Shown here: in pieces, positions 45,447-57,074 of the stretch
Numbering within the stretch: position 1 is the first letter of the stretch
Layout of the letters: every line of letters begins with the position of its first letter
NCBI RefSeq assembly: GCF_018305005.1
Contig: NZ_JAGQEG010000004.1
Location: 29,400-93,399, forward strand
Direction of reading: 5' to 3'
Source: Collimonas silvisoli
GTDB taxonomy: Bacteria; Pseudomonadota; Gammaproteobacteria; Burkholderiales; Burkholderiaceae_D
DNA length: 64,000 nt
Notes under the pieces: generated by a model
Seen by the model: only the letters and a program-made list of their open reading frames with translations
Databases searched by the model: none
Told to the model about the DNA's origin: nothing
Translations under genes and position numbers: made by a program

Positions 45447-45887
45447 ATGAATAAATCCAAAGTCTGGCAGCTGTTGGCGGTATGTATTGCCTCGCTTGCA
45501 ACGCCTTTGCTGGTTAATGCGCAACAATCGGCCCAACAACCAGCCAAGAACGCCGCGCCGCCACCGCCAGAGCTGCAAAAGCTGGAAGAAGGCGAAGCGC
45601 CGGCCGTCACCATTCGCAAGCCGGGCGTGGGCCCTGCCGAGATCACGCAAAAACGTGAGCAAGGCAAGGTTACCGAAGTCAAGGTCACTAGCGGCGGCAG
45701 TACCTACTATGTGAAGCCGCAATCCCAGGCCGGCGCCCTGCAGCCAAGCGATTCGCCGGTACGCGGAGCGCAATGGCAGGTCAAGGAATTCGACCTGGGT
45801 CAAAAGGCGCACAAGCCAGGCGAGGCGGTTCAGACCGACGGCGATGCAGGATTGCCGCCGCCGACAGTATCCCCGGACAAGAAGTAA
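45447..45887 (+). CDS. DUF2782 family secreted protein
   Basis: A 146-residue protein. A signal peptide (hydrophobic residues about 8-25, ending VNAQQ) is followed by a Pro/Gln-rich linker and the small DUF2782 domain (PAVTIRKPGVGPAEITQKREQGKV through STYYVKP, given as end points). Function unknown. It precedes homoserine kinase by 109 nt; that gap has a hairpin, ATACACGG / CCGTGTAT (45918-45940). Confidence 0.8.
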   Translation: MNKSKVWQLLAVCIASLATPLLVNAQQSAQQPAKNAAPPPPELQKLEEGEAPAVTIRKPGVGPAEITQKREQGKVTEVKVTSGGSTYYVKPQSQAGALQPSDSPVRGAQWQVKEFDLGQKAHKPGEAVQTDGDAGLPPPTVSPDKK

Positions 45888-45996
45888 CCCGGCAGTCCCT
45901 AAGTAGCCGTACGGCGGATACACGGAAAACCACCGTGTATTTGCCGCATATTTATTCCGACATGGCTTGAACCTTGTCCTTTCCCCGATTTTTCCC

Positions 45997-46953
45997 ATGG
46001 CAGTATTTACCCCCGTCACGCTAGACGATCTCACGCAGTGGATCCCCCCCTTTTCCTTAGGCAAGGCACTGGCAATCAGGGGCATCTCATCCGGCATCGA
46101 AAACAGTAATTTTTTTATCAACACCGAGCGCGGAGAGTATGTGCTAACGGTGTTTGAAAAGCTCAGTTTCGAACAATTGCCGTTTTACCTGGAACTGATG
46201 CGCCACCTGGCGCAGCGTGGCGTGCTGGTGCCTGAGCCTATCGCCAATCAGCAGGGCCAGATCCTCAATCCCTTGCACGGCAAGCCGGCCGCCATCGTCA
46301 CCAAGCTGGAAGGCGATTGCCAGCTGGCGCCGGCGGCGGTACATTGCGCCGAAGTGGGAGCGATGTTGGCAAAAATGCATATGGCGGCGCAAGACTTTCC
46401 AATTCGCCAACCCAATTTGCGTGGGCTGCCGTGGTGGCGCGAAACCGCCCCGGTAGTGCTGCCGTATCTGCCAGCAGACGGACAACAGTTGCTGCGCAGC
46501 GAAATGGCGTTCCAGGAAACATTTGCCGCCTCGGAAGCCTATCGCGAATTGCCCAACGGACCGGTGCACGCCGACCTGTTCCGCAACAACGTGATGTTCG
46601 ACGGCGAGCGGCTGACAGGATTTTTCGATTTCTATTTTGCCGGCTGCGATACCTGGCTGTTTGACTTGGCGGTCACCGTCAACGACTGGTGCATAGACCT
46701 GGCCAACGGCGACCTTGACATTATCAGGGTAAGAGCGATGCTAGATGCATACCATGCGGTGCGGCCGTTCAACGCCGCCGAGCAAATTGCCTGGCCGGCA
46801 ATGTTGCGCGCCGGCGCCTTGCGTTTCTGGCTGTCGCGACTCTATGATTTTTATTTACCGCGCGCGGCAGAAATATTAACGCCGCACGATCCCGGCCACT
46901 TCGAAAGGATTTTGCGACAACGTGTGGCGCACCCGGCCCCAGCCTTGTACTGA
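45997..46953 (+). CDS. thrB: Homoserine kinase (ThrB type II)
   Basis: A 318-residue kinase of the aminoglycoside-phosphotransferase fold, the form found in Pseudomonas and Burkholderiales. It phosphorylates homoserine in threonine synthesis. [34 protein letters not shown], the Brenner motif [14 protein letters not shown] and [17 protein letters not shown] are conserved. The start at 45997 matches homologues; an upstream ATG at 45967 would add ten residues. Confidence 0.93.
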   Translation: MAVFTPVTLDDLTQWIPPFSLGKALAIRGISSGIENSNFFINTERGEYVLTVFEKLSFEQLPFYLELMRHLAQRGVLVPEPIANQQGQILNPLHGKPAAIVTKLEGDCQLAPAAVHCAEVGAMLAKMHMAAQDFPIRQPNLRGLPWWRETAPVVLPYLPADGQQLLRSEMAFQETFAASEAYRELPNGPVHADLFRNNVMFDGERLTGFFDFYFAGCDTWLFDLAVTVNDWCIDLANGDLDIIRVRAMLDAYHAVRPFNAAEQIAWPAMLRAGALRFWLSRLYDFYLPRAAEILTPHDPGHFERILRQRVAHPAPALY

Positions 46954-46987
46954 GCGAAATACTTAAGCGAAATTCTTGAATGAAATA

Positions 46988-47788
46988 ATGGAAAAACTGC
47001 CTGCAAAAACCGGATGGCTGTGGATCAAGGAAGGGTTTGCGTTGTTCCGCAAACAACCTGCCGAAATATCCACCCTATTCCTGGCTTATATGTTCTTGAT
47101 GCTGGCGCTCAACATCATCCCGTTGCTGGGACAATTGCTGCCGCTGGTTCTGGTGCCGGTATTTGCCATGTCTTTCATGCAGGCTTGCGTGAATATTGAA
47201 CAGGGCAAGCGCGTCTATCCCAACCTGTTGCTGATCGGCTTTCGTTCGCCTGCTCTGAAGAATCTGCTGATCCTGGGCGCCCTGTACCTGGTGGCTGCGG
47301 TCATCGCTATCGCCGCCTCGGTCCTGATCGATGGCGGTGTGTTCTGGATGACGGTAACCGGCCAGGCCGCGCTCGACGCCAAAGACATACAAGATTCCAG
47401 CATGTCGCTGGCGATGCTGTTTTCGGCCGCGGTCTACACGCCGGCGGCGATGGCGTTCTGGTACGCGGCGCCGCTCATCATGTGGAAAAACATGAGCGTG
47501 TCGAAAGCCATTTTCTACAGCTTCTTTGCGGTATCGCGTGAAATGAAGGCGTTTGCCGTGTACGGACTGGCCTGGGCCGGCATCGGCGTTTTGCTGCCGG
47601 CACTCGTCAGCGTAGTGATTGCGCTACTGGTCGGCAACGCCTCGGTCACAATCATGATCCTGCTGCCGCTATCGATTGCATTGACGGTGGTGATGTATTG
47701 TTCTTTCTACCCGACGTACACCCACATCTTCGGCAAACCCGAGGCCGATTTACCGCCTCAGCCTCAAGAAACAACGACTACAGAATAA
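46988..47788 (+). CDS. BPSS1780-family membrane protein
   Basis: A 266-residue protein with about five or six hydrophobic segments and the N-terminal signature GWLWIKEGFALFRKQP typical of this uncharacterised betaproteobacterial family. The ATG at 46988 is chosen; a TTG at 46976 would add four residues. It follows thrB by 34 nt and is likely co-transcribed. Function unknown. Confidence 0.8.
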   Translation: MEKLPAKTGWLWIKEGFALFRKQPAEISTLFLAYMFLMLALNIIPLLGQLLPLVLVPVFAMSFMQACVNIEQGKRVYPNLLLIGFRSPALKNLLILGALYLVAAVIAIAASVLIDGGVFWMTVTGQAALDAKDIQDSSMSLAMLFSAAVYTPAAMAFWYAAPLIMWKNMSVSKAIFYSFFAVSREMKAFAVYGLAWAGIGVLLPALVSVVIALLVGNASVTIMILLPLSIALTVVMYCSFYPTYTHIFGKPEADLPPQPQETTTTE

Positions 47789-47793
47789 ACATA

Positions 47794-47821
47794 GGGCGGG
47801 GCAACAAAACCCCACCCGCCC
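47794..47821. terminator. Hairpin between convergent BPSS1780-like gene and uvrD
   Basis: GGGCGGG / CCCGCCC (47794-47800 with 47815-47821) between two stop codons. The sequence starts TAGGGCGGG like the repeat at 33202. No T-run. Confidence 0.45.
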
Positions 47822-47827
47822 ACTCTC

Positions 47828-50107
47828 CTAAGCAATCTTCTCCAGCTTCGCCACGCTCAAATCCAGCAGCTTCATGCCGTGCTTGCCGAAATTGATGTGG
47901 GCGCGAGCGTTGCCGCCGCTGCCTTCGATATTGACGATCACGCCTTCACCGAATTTCAGATGCGCCACGTTTTCGCCTATGCGCCAGCCGATATCGCGCT
48001 TGCCGAAATTCTTGGCGATGCTGTTGGCCGCCTTTTCGGGTGCATCATCCCAAGCCGATTTCGAATGCGCGAACCAGCTATGCTGCTGCACTTTCGGCGA
48101 CAGCCATTTCAAGGCGTCTTCCGGCAGCTCGTCAAAAAAACGCGAGCGCATGTTGTAACGGGTTTGGCCGTGCAACATCCGGGTTTGCGAAAAACTCATG
48201 TACAAGCGTTTTTTCGCGCGCGTGATGGCGACATACATCAGGCGCCGTTCTTCTTCCACGCCGGCGTCTTCTTTCTGTGAATTCTCGTGCGGGAACAGCC
48301 CCTCTTCCAGGCCGGTAATAAATACAGCGTCGAATTCCAGTCCCTTGGCGGAATGCACCGTCATCAGTTGCAAGGCGTCTTGTCCAACCTGGGCTTGATT
48401 ATCCCCAGCTTCCAGCGAAGCATGCGAGAGGAAAGCCGACAAGGGCGACATCACCGCCGCCAGCGGCGCATCGGCGTCGAATATCTCGATCCCATCGGCG
48501 GTCGTGATCGACGCCCCAGCCACCGCTTGCGCCTTCGGTCCCAGCAAAGCCGGGGCATCGGCGCCAAACCCTTCTTCCGAAACAAACAGGGTGGCGGCGT
48601 TGACCAGTTGCTCCAGATTCTCGATACGGTCAGCGCCTTCTTTTTCATTACGGTAGTGCTGCATCAAGCCGCTCATGTCGAGCACGATCTGCACCATTTC
48701 CGGCAACGGCAGATGCTGGGTTTCAAAACGCCCGCCTTCGATCAGTTTCAGGAATGCGCCAAGCGTGGCGCCGGCTTTGCCGGCCACATGCGGCACCGCC
48801 GCATAGAGCGAGATACCATGTTGTTTGGCGGCGTCCTGCAACTGCTCCAATGCCCTTGCGCCTATGCCGCGCGTCGGAAAATTCACCACGCGCAAGAACG
48901 CCGAATCATTGTGCGGATTGTCCATCAACTGCAGATAGGCAATCGCATGCTTGACTTCGGCGCGTTCGAAATAGCGTTGGCCGCCATACACGCGATAAGG
49001 TATGCCGGCAGAAAACAAGGCATGCTCGATCACCCGCGATTGCGCATTGGAGCGATACAGCACGGCGATTTCGCTACGGATGGCGCCTTCGTTGATCAGG
49101 CTCTTGGTCTCTTCGATAATCCATTGCGCTTCCTGCAAATCGCTGGTGGCTTCGTAGATTCTTACCGGCTCGCCATGGCCGGCATCGGTGCGCAGGTTCT
49201 TGCCGAGACGTTTACTGTTGTTGGCAATCAGGGTATTGGCGCTATCCAGGATATGGCCGTGCGAACGATAATTCTGTTCCAGCTTGATCAGGTTCTCGAC
49301 CCGGAATTCATGTTCGAAAGCGCTCATGTTGCCGACATTGGCGCCGCGGAAAGCGTAAATGCTCTGGTCGTCGTCGCCAACCGCAAACACCGCGCCGCGC
49401 TGGCCCGCCATCAGCTTGAGCCATTTGTATTGCAGATCGTTGGTATCCTGGAATTCATCCACCAGGATGTGCTGGAAGCGCGACTGATAATGCTCGCGCA
49501 ACGGCTGGTTGCGGCTCAGCAGCTCATAAGTACGCAGCAGCAGCTCGGCGAAATCGACCACGCCTTCGCGCTGGCATTGCTGGTCGTACAAATCGTACAA
49601 CTCGACGAATTTACGGTTGTAATCGTCATTCGCCTCGACCTCGTTCGCGCGCAAACCCTGGTCCTTGGCGCCATTGATGAAATACATCAGATTGCGCGGC
49701 GGATATTTTTCATCGTCGACATTGAGCGATTTCAGCAAACGCTTAATCGCCGACAACTGGTCTTGCGAATCCAGGATCTGGAAAGTCTGCGGCAAACCGG
49801 CGTCGCGATAGTGAGCGCGCAACAAACGATTGCACAAGCCGTGGAAAGTCCCGATCCACATGCCGCGCGTATTGATCGGCAACATCGCCGACAAACGCGT
49901 CATCATTTCCTTCGAAGCTTTATTGGTAAACGTCACCGCCAGCACGCCGGCCGGCGATACCTGGCCGGTCTGGATCAGCCAGGCGATGCGCGTGGTCAGC
50001 ACGCGCGTCTTGCCGGAACCGGCGCCGGCCAGGATAAGTGCGGATTGCGCCGGCAAGGTGACTGCCGCGAGCTGCTCTGGATTGAGGTTATGAAGAAGAT
50101 TTTGCAT
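47828..50107 (-). CDS. uvrD: DNA helicase II (UvrD)
   Basis: A 759-residue superfamily 1A 3'-5' helicase for nucleotide excision and mismatch repair. Walker A AGAGSGKT (residues 27-34), VTFTNKASKEM, DEFQDTND, GDDDQSIYAFRGA, QNYRS, TVHSAKGLEFDAVF and VAITRAKKRLY are all present. The C-terminal tail ends in a Tudor-like segment (GWRIGENVAHLKFGEGVI), typical of UvrD/PcrA. I found no LexA box in the 178-nt gap upstream. Confidence 0.96.
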   Translation of the reverse strand: MQNLLHNLNPEQLAAVTLPAQSALILAGAGSGKTRVLTTRIAWLIQTGQVSPAGVLAVTFTNKASKEMMTRLSAMLPINTRGMWIGTFHGLCNRLLRAHYRDAGLPQTFQILDSQDQLSAIKRLLKSLNVDDEKYPPRNLMYFINGAKDQGLRANEVEANDDYNRKFVELYDLYDQQCQREGVVDFAELLLRTYELLSRNQPLREHYQSRFQHILVDEFQDTNDLQYKWLKLMAGQRGAVFAVGDDDQSIYAFRGANVGNMSAFEHEFRVENLIKLEQNYRSHGHILDSANTLIANNSKRLGKNLRTDAGHGEPVRIYEATSDLQEAQWIIEETKSLINEGAIRSEIAVLYRSNAQSRVIEHALFSAGIPYRVYGGQRYFERAEVKHAIAYLQLMDNPHNDSAFLRVVNFPTRGIGARALEQLQDAAKQHGISLYAAVPHVAGKAGATLGAFLKLIEGGRFETQHLPLPEMVQIVLDMSGLMQHYRNEKEGADRIENLEQLVNAATLFVSEEGFGADAPALLGPKAQAVAGASITTADGIEIFDADAPLAAVMSPLSAFLSHASLEAGDNQAQVGQDALQLMTVHSAKGLEFDAVFITGLEEGLFPHENSQKEDAGVEEERRLMYVAITRAKKRLYMSFSQTRMLHGQTRYNMRSRFFDELPEDALKWLSPKVQQHSWFAHSKSAWDDAPEKAANSIAKNFGKRDIGWRIGENVAHLKFGEGVIVNIEGSGGNARAHINFGKHGMKLLDLSVAKLEKIA

Positions 50108-50285
50108 CTTCGCATTATAAGCTGTGCGGAGACTCGGCTGATGCAGCGATCACGACTGTCATCGAGTTAGCGCCCTCACCTCTATCGGCGAGCATTGGCG
50201 GCGGTCAGCAGCATCCAGGCTGGAAGAGTAAAATACTGCATTGCATCATTCCCCCTCGTAACAATCAACCAAGCCCTCGCCTACC

Positions 50286-51521
50286 ATGCCCGAAGAAGTT
50301 CGTCCCGACCACGCCAGCCAGCCGTCGTCCGGGACCGCCGTTACCGCAGTTACTTTCCATATTGTTTCCACTGCATTTTTCACTTTCATTTGCTATCTGG
50401 CAATCGGCATTCCGTTGGCGGTGCTGCCCGGCTACGTCCATACCGACCTGGGCTACAGCTCGGTGCTGGCCGGCCTGGCGATCAGCATGCAGTACCTGGC
50501 AACCTTGCTGAGCCGGCCGTTTGCCGGCCGCATGGCTGATTCGGTCGGCCCCAAGACCGCCGTCCTGCGCGGCTTGATCGGTTGCAGCATCAGTGGCGCC
50601 TTCCTGCTGGTCGCGGCATGGTTTACCCACATGCCGGCGCTTAGCCTGAGCATCCTGCTGACAGGCCGGCTGGTGCTCGGCTGCGGCGAGAGCATGGTCG
50701 GAACCGGTGCGATTACCTGGGGCATAGGCCGGGTTGGCGCGCAGCACACGGCACGCATGATTTCCTGGAACGGCATTGCTACTTATGGCGCGCTGGCCAT
50801 CGGCGCGCCTCTGGGCGTAGTGATCGCCCATGCCTGGGGCTTGGCGGCAGTGGGCGTTACGGTCACAGTGCTGGCGCTAGGCGGCTTCTTCCTGGCGCGT
50901 TTGAAAGCCGCGACCGCCGTGGTACGCGGCGAGCATTTGCCGTTTCAACATGTATTGCGCAAAGTGTTCCCGCACGGCATGGGGCTGGCGTTGGGCTCGA
51001 TAGGTTTTGGTTCCATCGCCACTTTCATCACCTTGTTTTATGCCAGCCACCATTGGCCGAACGCGGCGTTTTCACTGACCTTGTTCGGCAGCTTCTTTGT
51101 CGGTGCGCGGCTGTTGTTTGCCCACACCATCTCGCGCTTTGGCGGCTTCCGCGTGGCGATCATCTGTTTCTCGGTCGAGGCGCTCGGCCTGTTGTTGCTG
51201 TGGCAGGCCGGTTCGCCCGCGTTGGCGCTGGTCGGCGCGGCGCTCACCGGCTTCGGTTTTGCCCTGATCTTCCCGGCACTCGGGGTGGAGGCAGTGAATC
51301 TGGTGCCGGCGCATAACCGCGGCAGCGCCTTGGGCGCTTATTCGGTATTCCTGGATCTGGCGCTCGGCGTCACCGGTCCGCTGGCGGGCTTGATCGTCAG
51401 CAAATTCGGCTATGCCGAAGTATTCCTGTTTGCCGCCGCGGCGTCGCTGGCTGCGGTGGCGTTGACCGTCAGCATGTATCGCCGCTCGCGGCTGGCTTCG
51501 GCCACTGCCGCTGCCGGCTAG
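50286..51521 (+). CDS. MFS transporter (YhhS-like)
   Basis: A 411-residue, 12-helix major facilitator. [17 protein letters not shown] in the first half is the family loop signature, with [18 protein letters not shown] and [15 protein letters not shown] later. It resembles the YhhS/UPF0226 group, implicated in efflux; substrate unknown. Divergent from uvrD. Confidence 0.85.
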   Translation: MPEEVRPDHASQPSSGTAVTAVTFHIVSTAFFTFICYLAIGIPLAVLPGYVHTDLGYSSVLAGLAISMQYLATLLSRPFAGRMADSVGPKTAVLRGLIGCSISGAFLLVAAWFTHMPALSLSILLTGRLVLGCGESMVGTGAITWGIGRVGAQHTARMISWNGIATYGALAIGAPLGVVIAHAWGLAAVGVTVTVLALGGFFLARLKAATAVVRGEHLPFQHVLRKVFPHGMGLALGSIGFGSIATFITLFYASHHWPNAAFSLTLFGSFFVGARLLFAHTISRFGGFRVAIICFSVEALGLLLLWQAGSPALALVGAALTGFGFALIFPALGVEAVNLVPAHNRGSALGAYSVFLDLALGVTGPLAGLIVSKFGYAEVFLFAAAASLAAVALTVSMYRRSRLASATAAAG

Positions 51522-51632
51522 CGCAGACATGCCGCTGCGGCGCAAAAAATACGTGCATTTCTTTGCTGCTGGTAAATTGACATAAAATCGAGCTGCAAGT
51601 CTTCATACATCACTGTTAGAAGGAGTCGCACA

Positions 51633-52121
51633 ATGGCAAGGAAAAGCGTGGCAGTCATCGATATCGGCATTAGCGATAAGGATCGCAAGAAAATCGCCGA
51701 CGGGCTCAGCAAGCTGCTGGCCGATACCTACACCCTGTATCTGAAAACCCACAATTTCCACTGGAACGTGACCGGGCCGATGTTCAACACATTGCACCTG
51801 ATGTTCGAAGCCCAGTACAACGAATTGTGGCTGGCGGTGGACTTGATTGCGGAGCGGATTCGCGCACTCGGTTATCCTGCGCCCGCTACCTACAAGGCTT
51901 TCGCCAAACTGACCTCGATTTCGGAAGAAGAAGGCGTGCCGACGGCGACCGCCATGATCCAGCAACTGGTGCAAGGACAAGAAGCCGTCACCCGCACCGC
52001 GCGTTCGATTTTCCCGGTGGTTGACGCCGCCGCCGATGAGCCGACCGCAGATTTGCTGACGCAACGCATGCAACTGCATGAGAAAAATGCGTGGATGCTG
52101 CGCAGCTTGCTGGAAACCTGA
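51633..52121 (+). CDS. dps: Dps DNA-binding ferritin-like protein
   Basis: A 162-residue protein forming dodecamers that oxidise and store iron and shield DNA. Ferroxidase residues lie in [12 protein letters not shown] and the [21 protein letters not shown] helix (split across the two subunits). The short basic N-terminus ([12 protein letters not shown]) may contact DNA. A strong AGAAGGAG ribosome-binding site is present. The upstream gap has a TAAAAT -10-like box at 51583-51588. Confidence 0.95.
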   Translation: MARKSVAVIDIGISDKDRKKIADGLSKLLADTYTLYLKTHNFHWNVTGPMFNTLHLMFEAQYNELWLAVDLIAERIRALGYPAPATYKAFAKLTSISEEEGVPTATAMIQQLVQGQEAVTRTARSIFPVVDAAADEPTADLLTQRMQLHEKNAWMLRSLLET

Positions 52122-52183
52122 TTGCTTCCGAGCCAGACGAATGAACGCGGTTGCGATCAGATCGTAACCACGTTCATCGATAC

Positions 52184-52798
52184 CTATCTGTTTTCAAACA
52201 AGGCAACGAAACTGCGCGCAGCGGCGGTCGGATCCTCAGCCAGGTAAACGCTGCTGATGGCGGCCACCATGTCGGCGCCGGCAGCAATCAAGGGTACGGC
52301 ATTCTCTTGCGTCATGCCGCCGATCACCACGTTCGGCAAAGCGATTTCGGCTTTAGCGCGCGTGACGATATCGGGCGGCGTGGTGACCGGATATTTCTTG
52401 ACGCGCGATGGATAGAATCCGCCGAACGCCACATAACTGGCGCCGGCGCGATACGCGGCATGCGCCAATTCCAGATCGCCATAGCAGGAAGCGCCGACAA
52501 TCTTGTCCGCCCCCACCATGGCCCGCACTTCCGCCACGCTGGCATCGGTACCGCCGACGTGAATGCCGTCGGCATCAAGCGCCAGGCACAAATCCACATA
52601 ATCGTTGATGATGAATGGCCGCTGATAACGACGGCATAAGGCCAGCAATGCTTCGGCCTGTTGCTGCCGCAAAGCCGCATCAGCACTCTTATGCCGATAC
52701 TGCAGCAACGCCGCGCCGCCTTGCAAGGCTTGCTCGGTAACCTGCAGCAGCTTGTCGGTATCATCCCAATCGGGTGTGACGATGTATAACCCCTTCAT
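52184..52798 (-). CDS. thiE: Thiamine-phosphate synthase
   Basis: A 204-residue TIM barrel joining HMP pyrophosphate with thiazole phosphate. MKGLYIVTPDWDD, LLQYRHKSAD, FIINDYVDLCLALDADGIHVG and AFGGFYPSRVKK are present. Last gene of the thi operon, four bases after thiD. It converges on dps, separated by 62 nt. Confidence 0.95.
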   Translation of the reverse strand: MKGLYIVTPDWDDTDKLLQVTEQALQGGAALLQYRHKSADAALRQQQAEALLALCRRYQRPFIINDYVDLCLALDADGIHVGGTDASVAEVRAMVGADKIVGASCYGDLELAHAAYRAGASYVAFGGFYPSRVKKYPVTTPPDIVTRAKAEIALPNVVIGGMTQENAVPLIAAGADMVAAISSVYLAEDPTAAARSFVALFENR

Positions 52799-52802
52799 CG
52801 CT

Positions 52803-53639
52803 TTATCCTCGTAATTTTAGAAATGGCAGAACACGGCTCGGTATGCGTTGGCCGGCGGCGATCGCATAAGATTCGGCCAAGGTTTGCTGGCAATAAATTT
52901 GCGCAGCATCGATTGCCTGCTCCATATCCACACCCTGCGCCAGCATGGCTGAAAGCGCTGCCGCCAAGGTGCAGCCGCTGCCGTGGAATTCACCCGGCAA
53001 ACGCGGCCAACTCCAGTTGCGCTGCTGTGTCCTGCTGCGCCACCGATTCAACACTTCGTGCTGCTCCGGGCCATGGCCGCCTTTCAACAACACATGCCCG
53101 CAACCGCGCTCCAGCAGCATCGCCGCTTGTTGTTCGGGACTTGCCTGAACCCCGCACAAGCGATCGGCTTCGACCCGGTTCGGCGTAATCACGGTGGCAA
53201 GCTCAAACAATGGAGCGAGTGCCGCAACCGGATCTTCGCTGGCCAGGCTATCGCCATGGCCGTTCGCCAGTACCGGATCAAACACCACCGGCAAGTCCGG
53301 CTGCCGTAAACGCAGATCGCGGATGATGCCTGCAATCGCTTCGGCGTTAGCGCGATTGCCAACGATGCCCAACTTGACCGCAGAGATATCGATACGGTCG
53401 AGCAGCGCTTGCGCCTGCTGCCGCACCAAGTCCGCAGCTACCGGATAGACGCCAAACACCCGTTGGTTATCCTGCACCGTCAACACCGTCACTACCGACA
53501 GCGGGTGCGCCCCGAGCGCGGCAATCGCGGTGATGTCGGCCTGCATACCGGCGCCGCCGCTCGGATCCGAACCGGAAAACACCAGCACGCAGGCCGGCGC
53601 TGCGGCGCCGGCCGTGTCGATGTTTACCGACGCGCTCAC
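52803..53639 (-). CDS. thiD: Hydroxymethylpyrimidine (phosphate) kinase
   Basis: A 278-residue ribokinase-fold enzyme phosphorylating HMP and [56 protein letters not shown] and [18 protein letters not shown] are conserved. The start is a GTG at 53639 overlapping the thiG TGA (GTGA), which points to translational coupling. The frame stays open for 124 further codons upstream, but that part is thiG read out of frame. Confidence 0.92.
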   Translation of the reverse strand: MSASVNIDTAGAAAPACVLVFSGSDPSGGAGMQADITAIAALGAHPLSVVTVLTVQDNQRVFGVYPVAADLVRQQAQALLDRIDISAVKLGIVGNRANAEAIAGIIRDLRLRQPDLPVVFDPVLANGHGDSLASEDPVAALAPLFELATVITPNRVEADRLCGVQASPEQQAAMLLERGCGHVLLKGGHGPEQHEVLNRWRSRTQQRNWSWPRLPGEFHGSGCTLAAALSAMLAQGVDMEQAIDAAQIYCQQTLAESYAIAAGQRIPSRVLPFLKLRG

Positions 53640-54448
53640 TTGACTCGTCCGGCCATCGGCGAAGATGGCGACGCCGCGAAGCGCTTCGGAATCCGGCCGG
53701 CAAGAAAGGCTTCGCGCCCGGCTTCGATCGCCAGCCGCATCGCCCTTGCCATGCGGATCGGGTCCTGCGCGCCGGCAATCGCGGTATTCATCAACACGCC
53801 ATCGCAACCCAGCTCCATCGCAATCGCCGCGTCGGATGCGGTGCCGACGCCGGCATCGACCAGCACCGGCACTTTGGCCTGCTCGATGATCAGCGACAGA
53901 TTCCACGGGTTCAAGATACCCATGCCGGAACCGATCAGCGACGCCAGCGGCATCACCGCAACGCAGCCGATCTCTTCCAGAATCCGCGCCTGGATCGGAT
54001 CGTCGCTGCAATACACCATGACGTCGAAACCATCCTTGACCAGGGCCTCGGCCGCTTTCAACGTCTCCGGCATGTTGGGGAAAAGCGTGCGCTCGTCGCC
54101 CAGCACTTCCAGCTTGGCCAGCTTGTGCCCATTCAACAATTCACGCCCGAGTTGCAGCGTATAAACCGCATCGGCCGCGGTATAACAACCCGCGGTATTG
54201 GGCAATATGGTGTAACGCGACGGCGGCACCACATCCAGCAAATTCGGCGCATTCGGATCCTGGCCGATGTTGACTCTTCGAATCGCCACCGTGATGATTT
54301 CGGCGCCGCTGGCTTCGGTGGCGGCGCGGGTTTGTTCCAGGTCACGATACTTGCCGCTGCCTACCAGCAGCCGTGAGTGATATGTTTTACCGGCGATGGT
54401 CAGGCCGGTGTCCTGTTGTCCCGTCTCAGGGATTGAGTTCAGATCCAT
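53636..54448 (-). CDS. thiG: Thiazole synthase ThiG
   Basis: A 270-residue TIM-barrel enzyme forming the thiazole from deoxyxylulose phosphate, dehydroglycine and ThiS thiocarboxylate. [10 protein letters not shown], the lysine-containing barrel segments, [33 protein letters not shown] (split as [20 protein letters not shown]) and [20 protein letters not shown] are present. Its deoxyxylulose phosphate substrate is made by Dxs, also in this window. Confidence 0.96.
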   Translation of the reverse strand: MDLNSIPETGQQDTGLTIAGKTYHSRLLVGSGKYRDLEQTRAATEASGAEIITVAIRRVNIGQDPNAPNLLDVVPPSRYTILPNTAGCYTAADAVYTLQLGRELLNGHKLAKLEVLGDERTLFPNMPETLKAAEALVKDGFDVMVYCSDDPIQARILEEIGCVAVMPLASLIGSGMGILNPWNLSLIIEQAKVPVLVDAGVGTASDAAIAMELGCDGVLMNTAIAGAQDPIRMARAMRLAIEAGREAFLAGRIPKRFAASPSSPMAGRVK

Positions 54449-54503
54449 TACAAATCCTTTCTGTCATTGAGTCGCTTGCAACGCGACGGCAACGGCAACG
54501 GCC

Positions 54504-54704
54504 TCAGCCGCCTCCGATTGCGCGCACTACGTCAACCTTGTCTTGCGGCTGCAACACGCGCTGCGGCCACAAGCTGGCTGGCACCACTTGCCGGTTGACC
54601 GCCACCGCAACAGCTTTCCCGGCCAGTTCCAGCGCCACGATCAGCTGTTGCAGGCTCTCGCCGTCGGCCAGCGGATGCGGTGCGCCATTGAGTACGATTT
54701 CCAT
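54504..54704 (-). CDS. thiS: Sulfur carrier protein ThiS
   Basis: A 66-residue ubiquitin-like protein. MEIVLNGAPHPLADGESLQQL, with the start ATG at 54704, and the C-terminal glycines (RAIGGG) needed for adenylation and thiocarboxylation are present. It lies between thiC and thiG. Confidence 0.93.
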   Translation of the reverse strand: MEIVLNGAPHPLADGESLQQLIVALELAGKAVAVAVNRQVVPASLWPQRVLQPQDKVDVVRAIGGG

Positions 54705-54712
54705 CGGCAACC

Positions 54713-56617
<1,905 letters not shown>

Positions 56618-56627
56618 TCAATTTTGG

Positions 56628-56670
56628 CTCCTTTGCTTGTACGTCAATTGGCTTGGAGCCAGCAAAGGAG
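56628..56670 (-). promoter_or_regulatory. Shine-Dalgarno-sequestering hairpin upstream of thiC
   Basis: A perfect 10-bp inverted repeat (CTCCTTTGCT on the plus strand at 56628-56637, with AGCAAAGGAG at 56661-56670). In the thiC mRNA the GGAG ribosome-binding site, ten bases before the ATG, lies in the 3' arm. It probably is the expression platform of the riboswitch, hiding the site when TPP is bound. Confidence 0.65.
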
Positions 56671-56730
56671 TTTTCGAGTCTGGTGGCGCGGGATCACGGT
56701 ATTGTCTTGTGAATCGGCCGACTACATCTC

Positions 56731-56831
56731 GACAGCTTCCCTTCGCTGGCATTACCCAGATCAGGTTCGAGGGTATTTCTCACCCGATTGCGTTGCATTT
56801 CAGCAATCAGGACCCCTAGCGTTGTGCTGCC
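56731..56831 (-). ncRNA. TPP (THI-box) riboswitch
   Basis: On the minus strand the conserved core GGGTGAGAAATACCC, ACCTGATCTGG and TAATGCCAGCG-AGGGAAG is clear, with closing stem GGCAGC / GCTGTC at the ends. TPP binding turns down thiC and the downstream genes. It sits 114 nt before the thiC start. The 243 nt on its other side, up to valS, should hold the thiC promoter; I see a TAAAAT box at 56863-56868 but no good -35. Confidence 0.95.
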
Positions 56832-57028
56832 TTGGTTTTTGAATCCCGAGACAGCGAAAAGGATTTTACACCTGCAATCAGCCCGCGGTATATCAAAAAT
56901 GCGACTTCCTTATCTCACGTCAAGTATAAGAGCCCCCATCCATGGCAAATCCGTCCACACGATTGCCTTTACGTCAAAAAACCCTGCGTCCCGGCCAGCA
57001 ATGTTAGGAGCCAGTCGGCTGCGTACTT

Positions 57029-57034
57029 TATAAT
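57029..57034 (+). promoter_or_regulatory. Candidate -10 of the valS promoter
   Basis: Perfect TATAAT 40 bp before the valS ATG; no convincing -35. Confidence 0.4.
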
Positions 57035-57074
57035 CGTCGTTTTAGATCGCTTTAGCAAAGAACCCCAATAAATC

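Noticed and set aside
48287..50170. Long open frame (627 codons) antisense to uvrD
   Set aside because: Shadow frame of uvrD, no recognisable protein.
53640..54011. Apparent 124-residue N-terminal extension of ThiD
   Set aside because: It is thiG sequence in another frame (Arg-rich, no homology); the GTG at 53639 overlapping the thiG stop is the sensible start.
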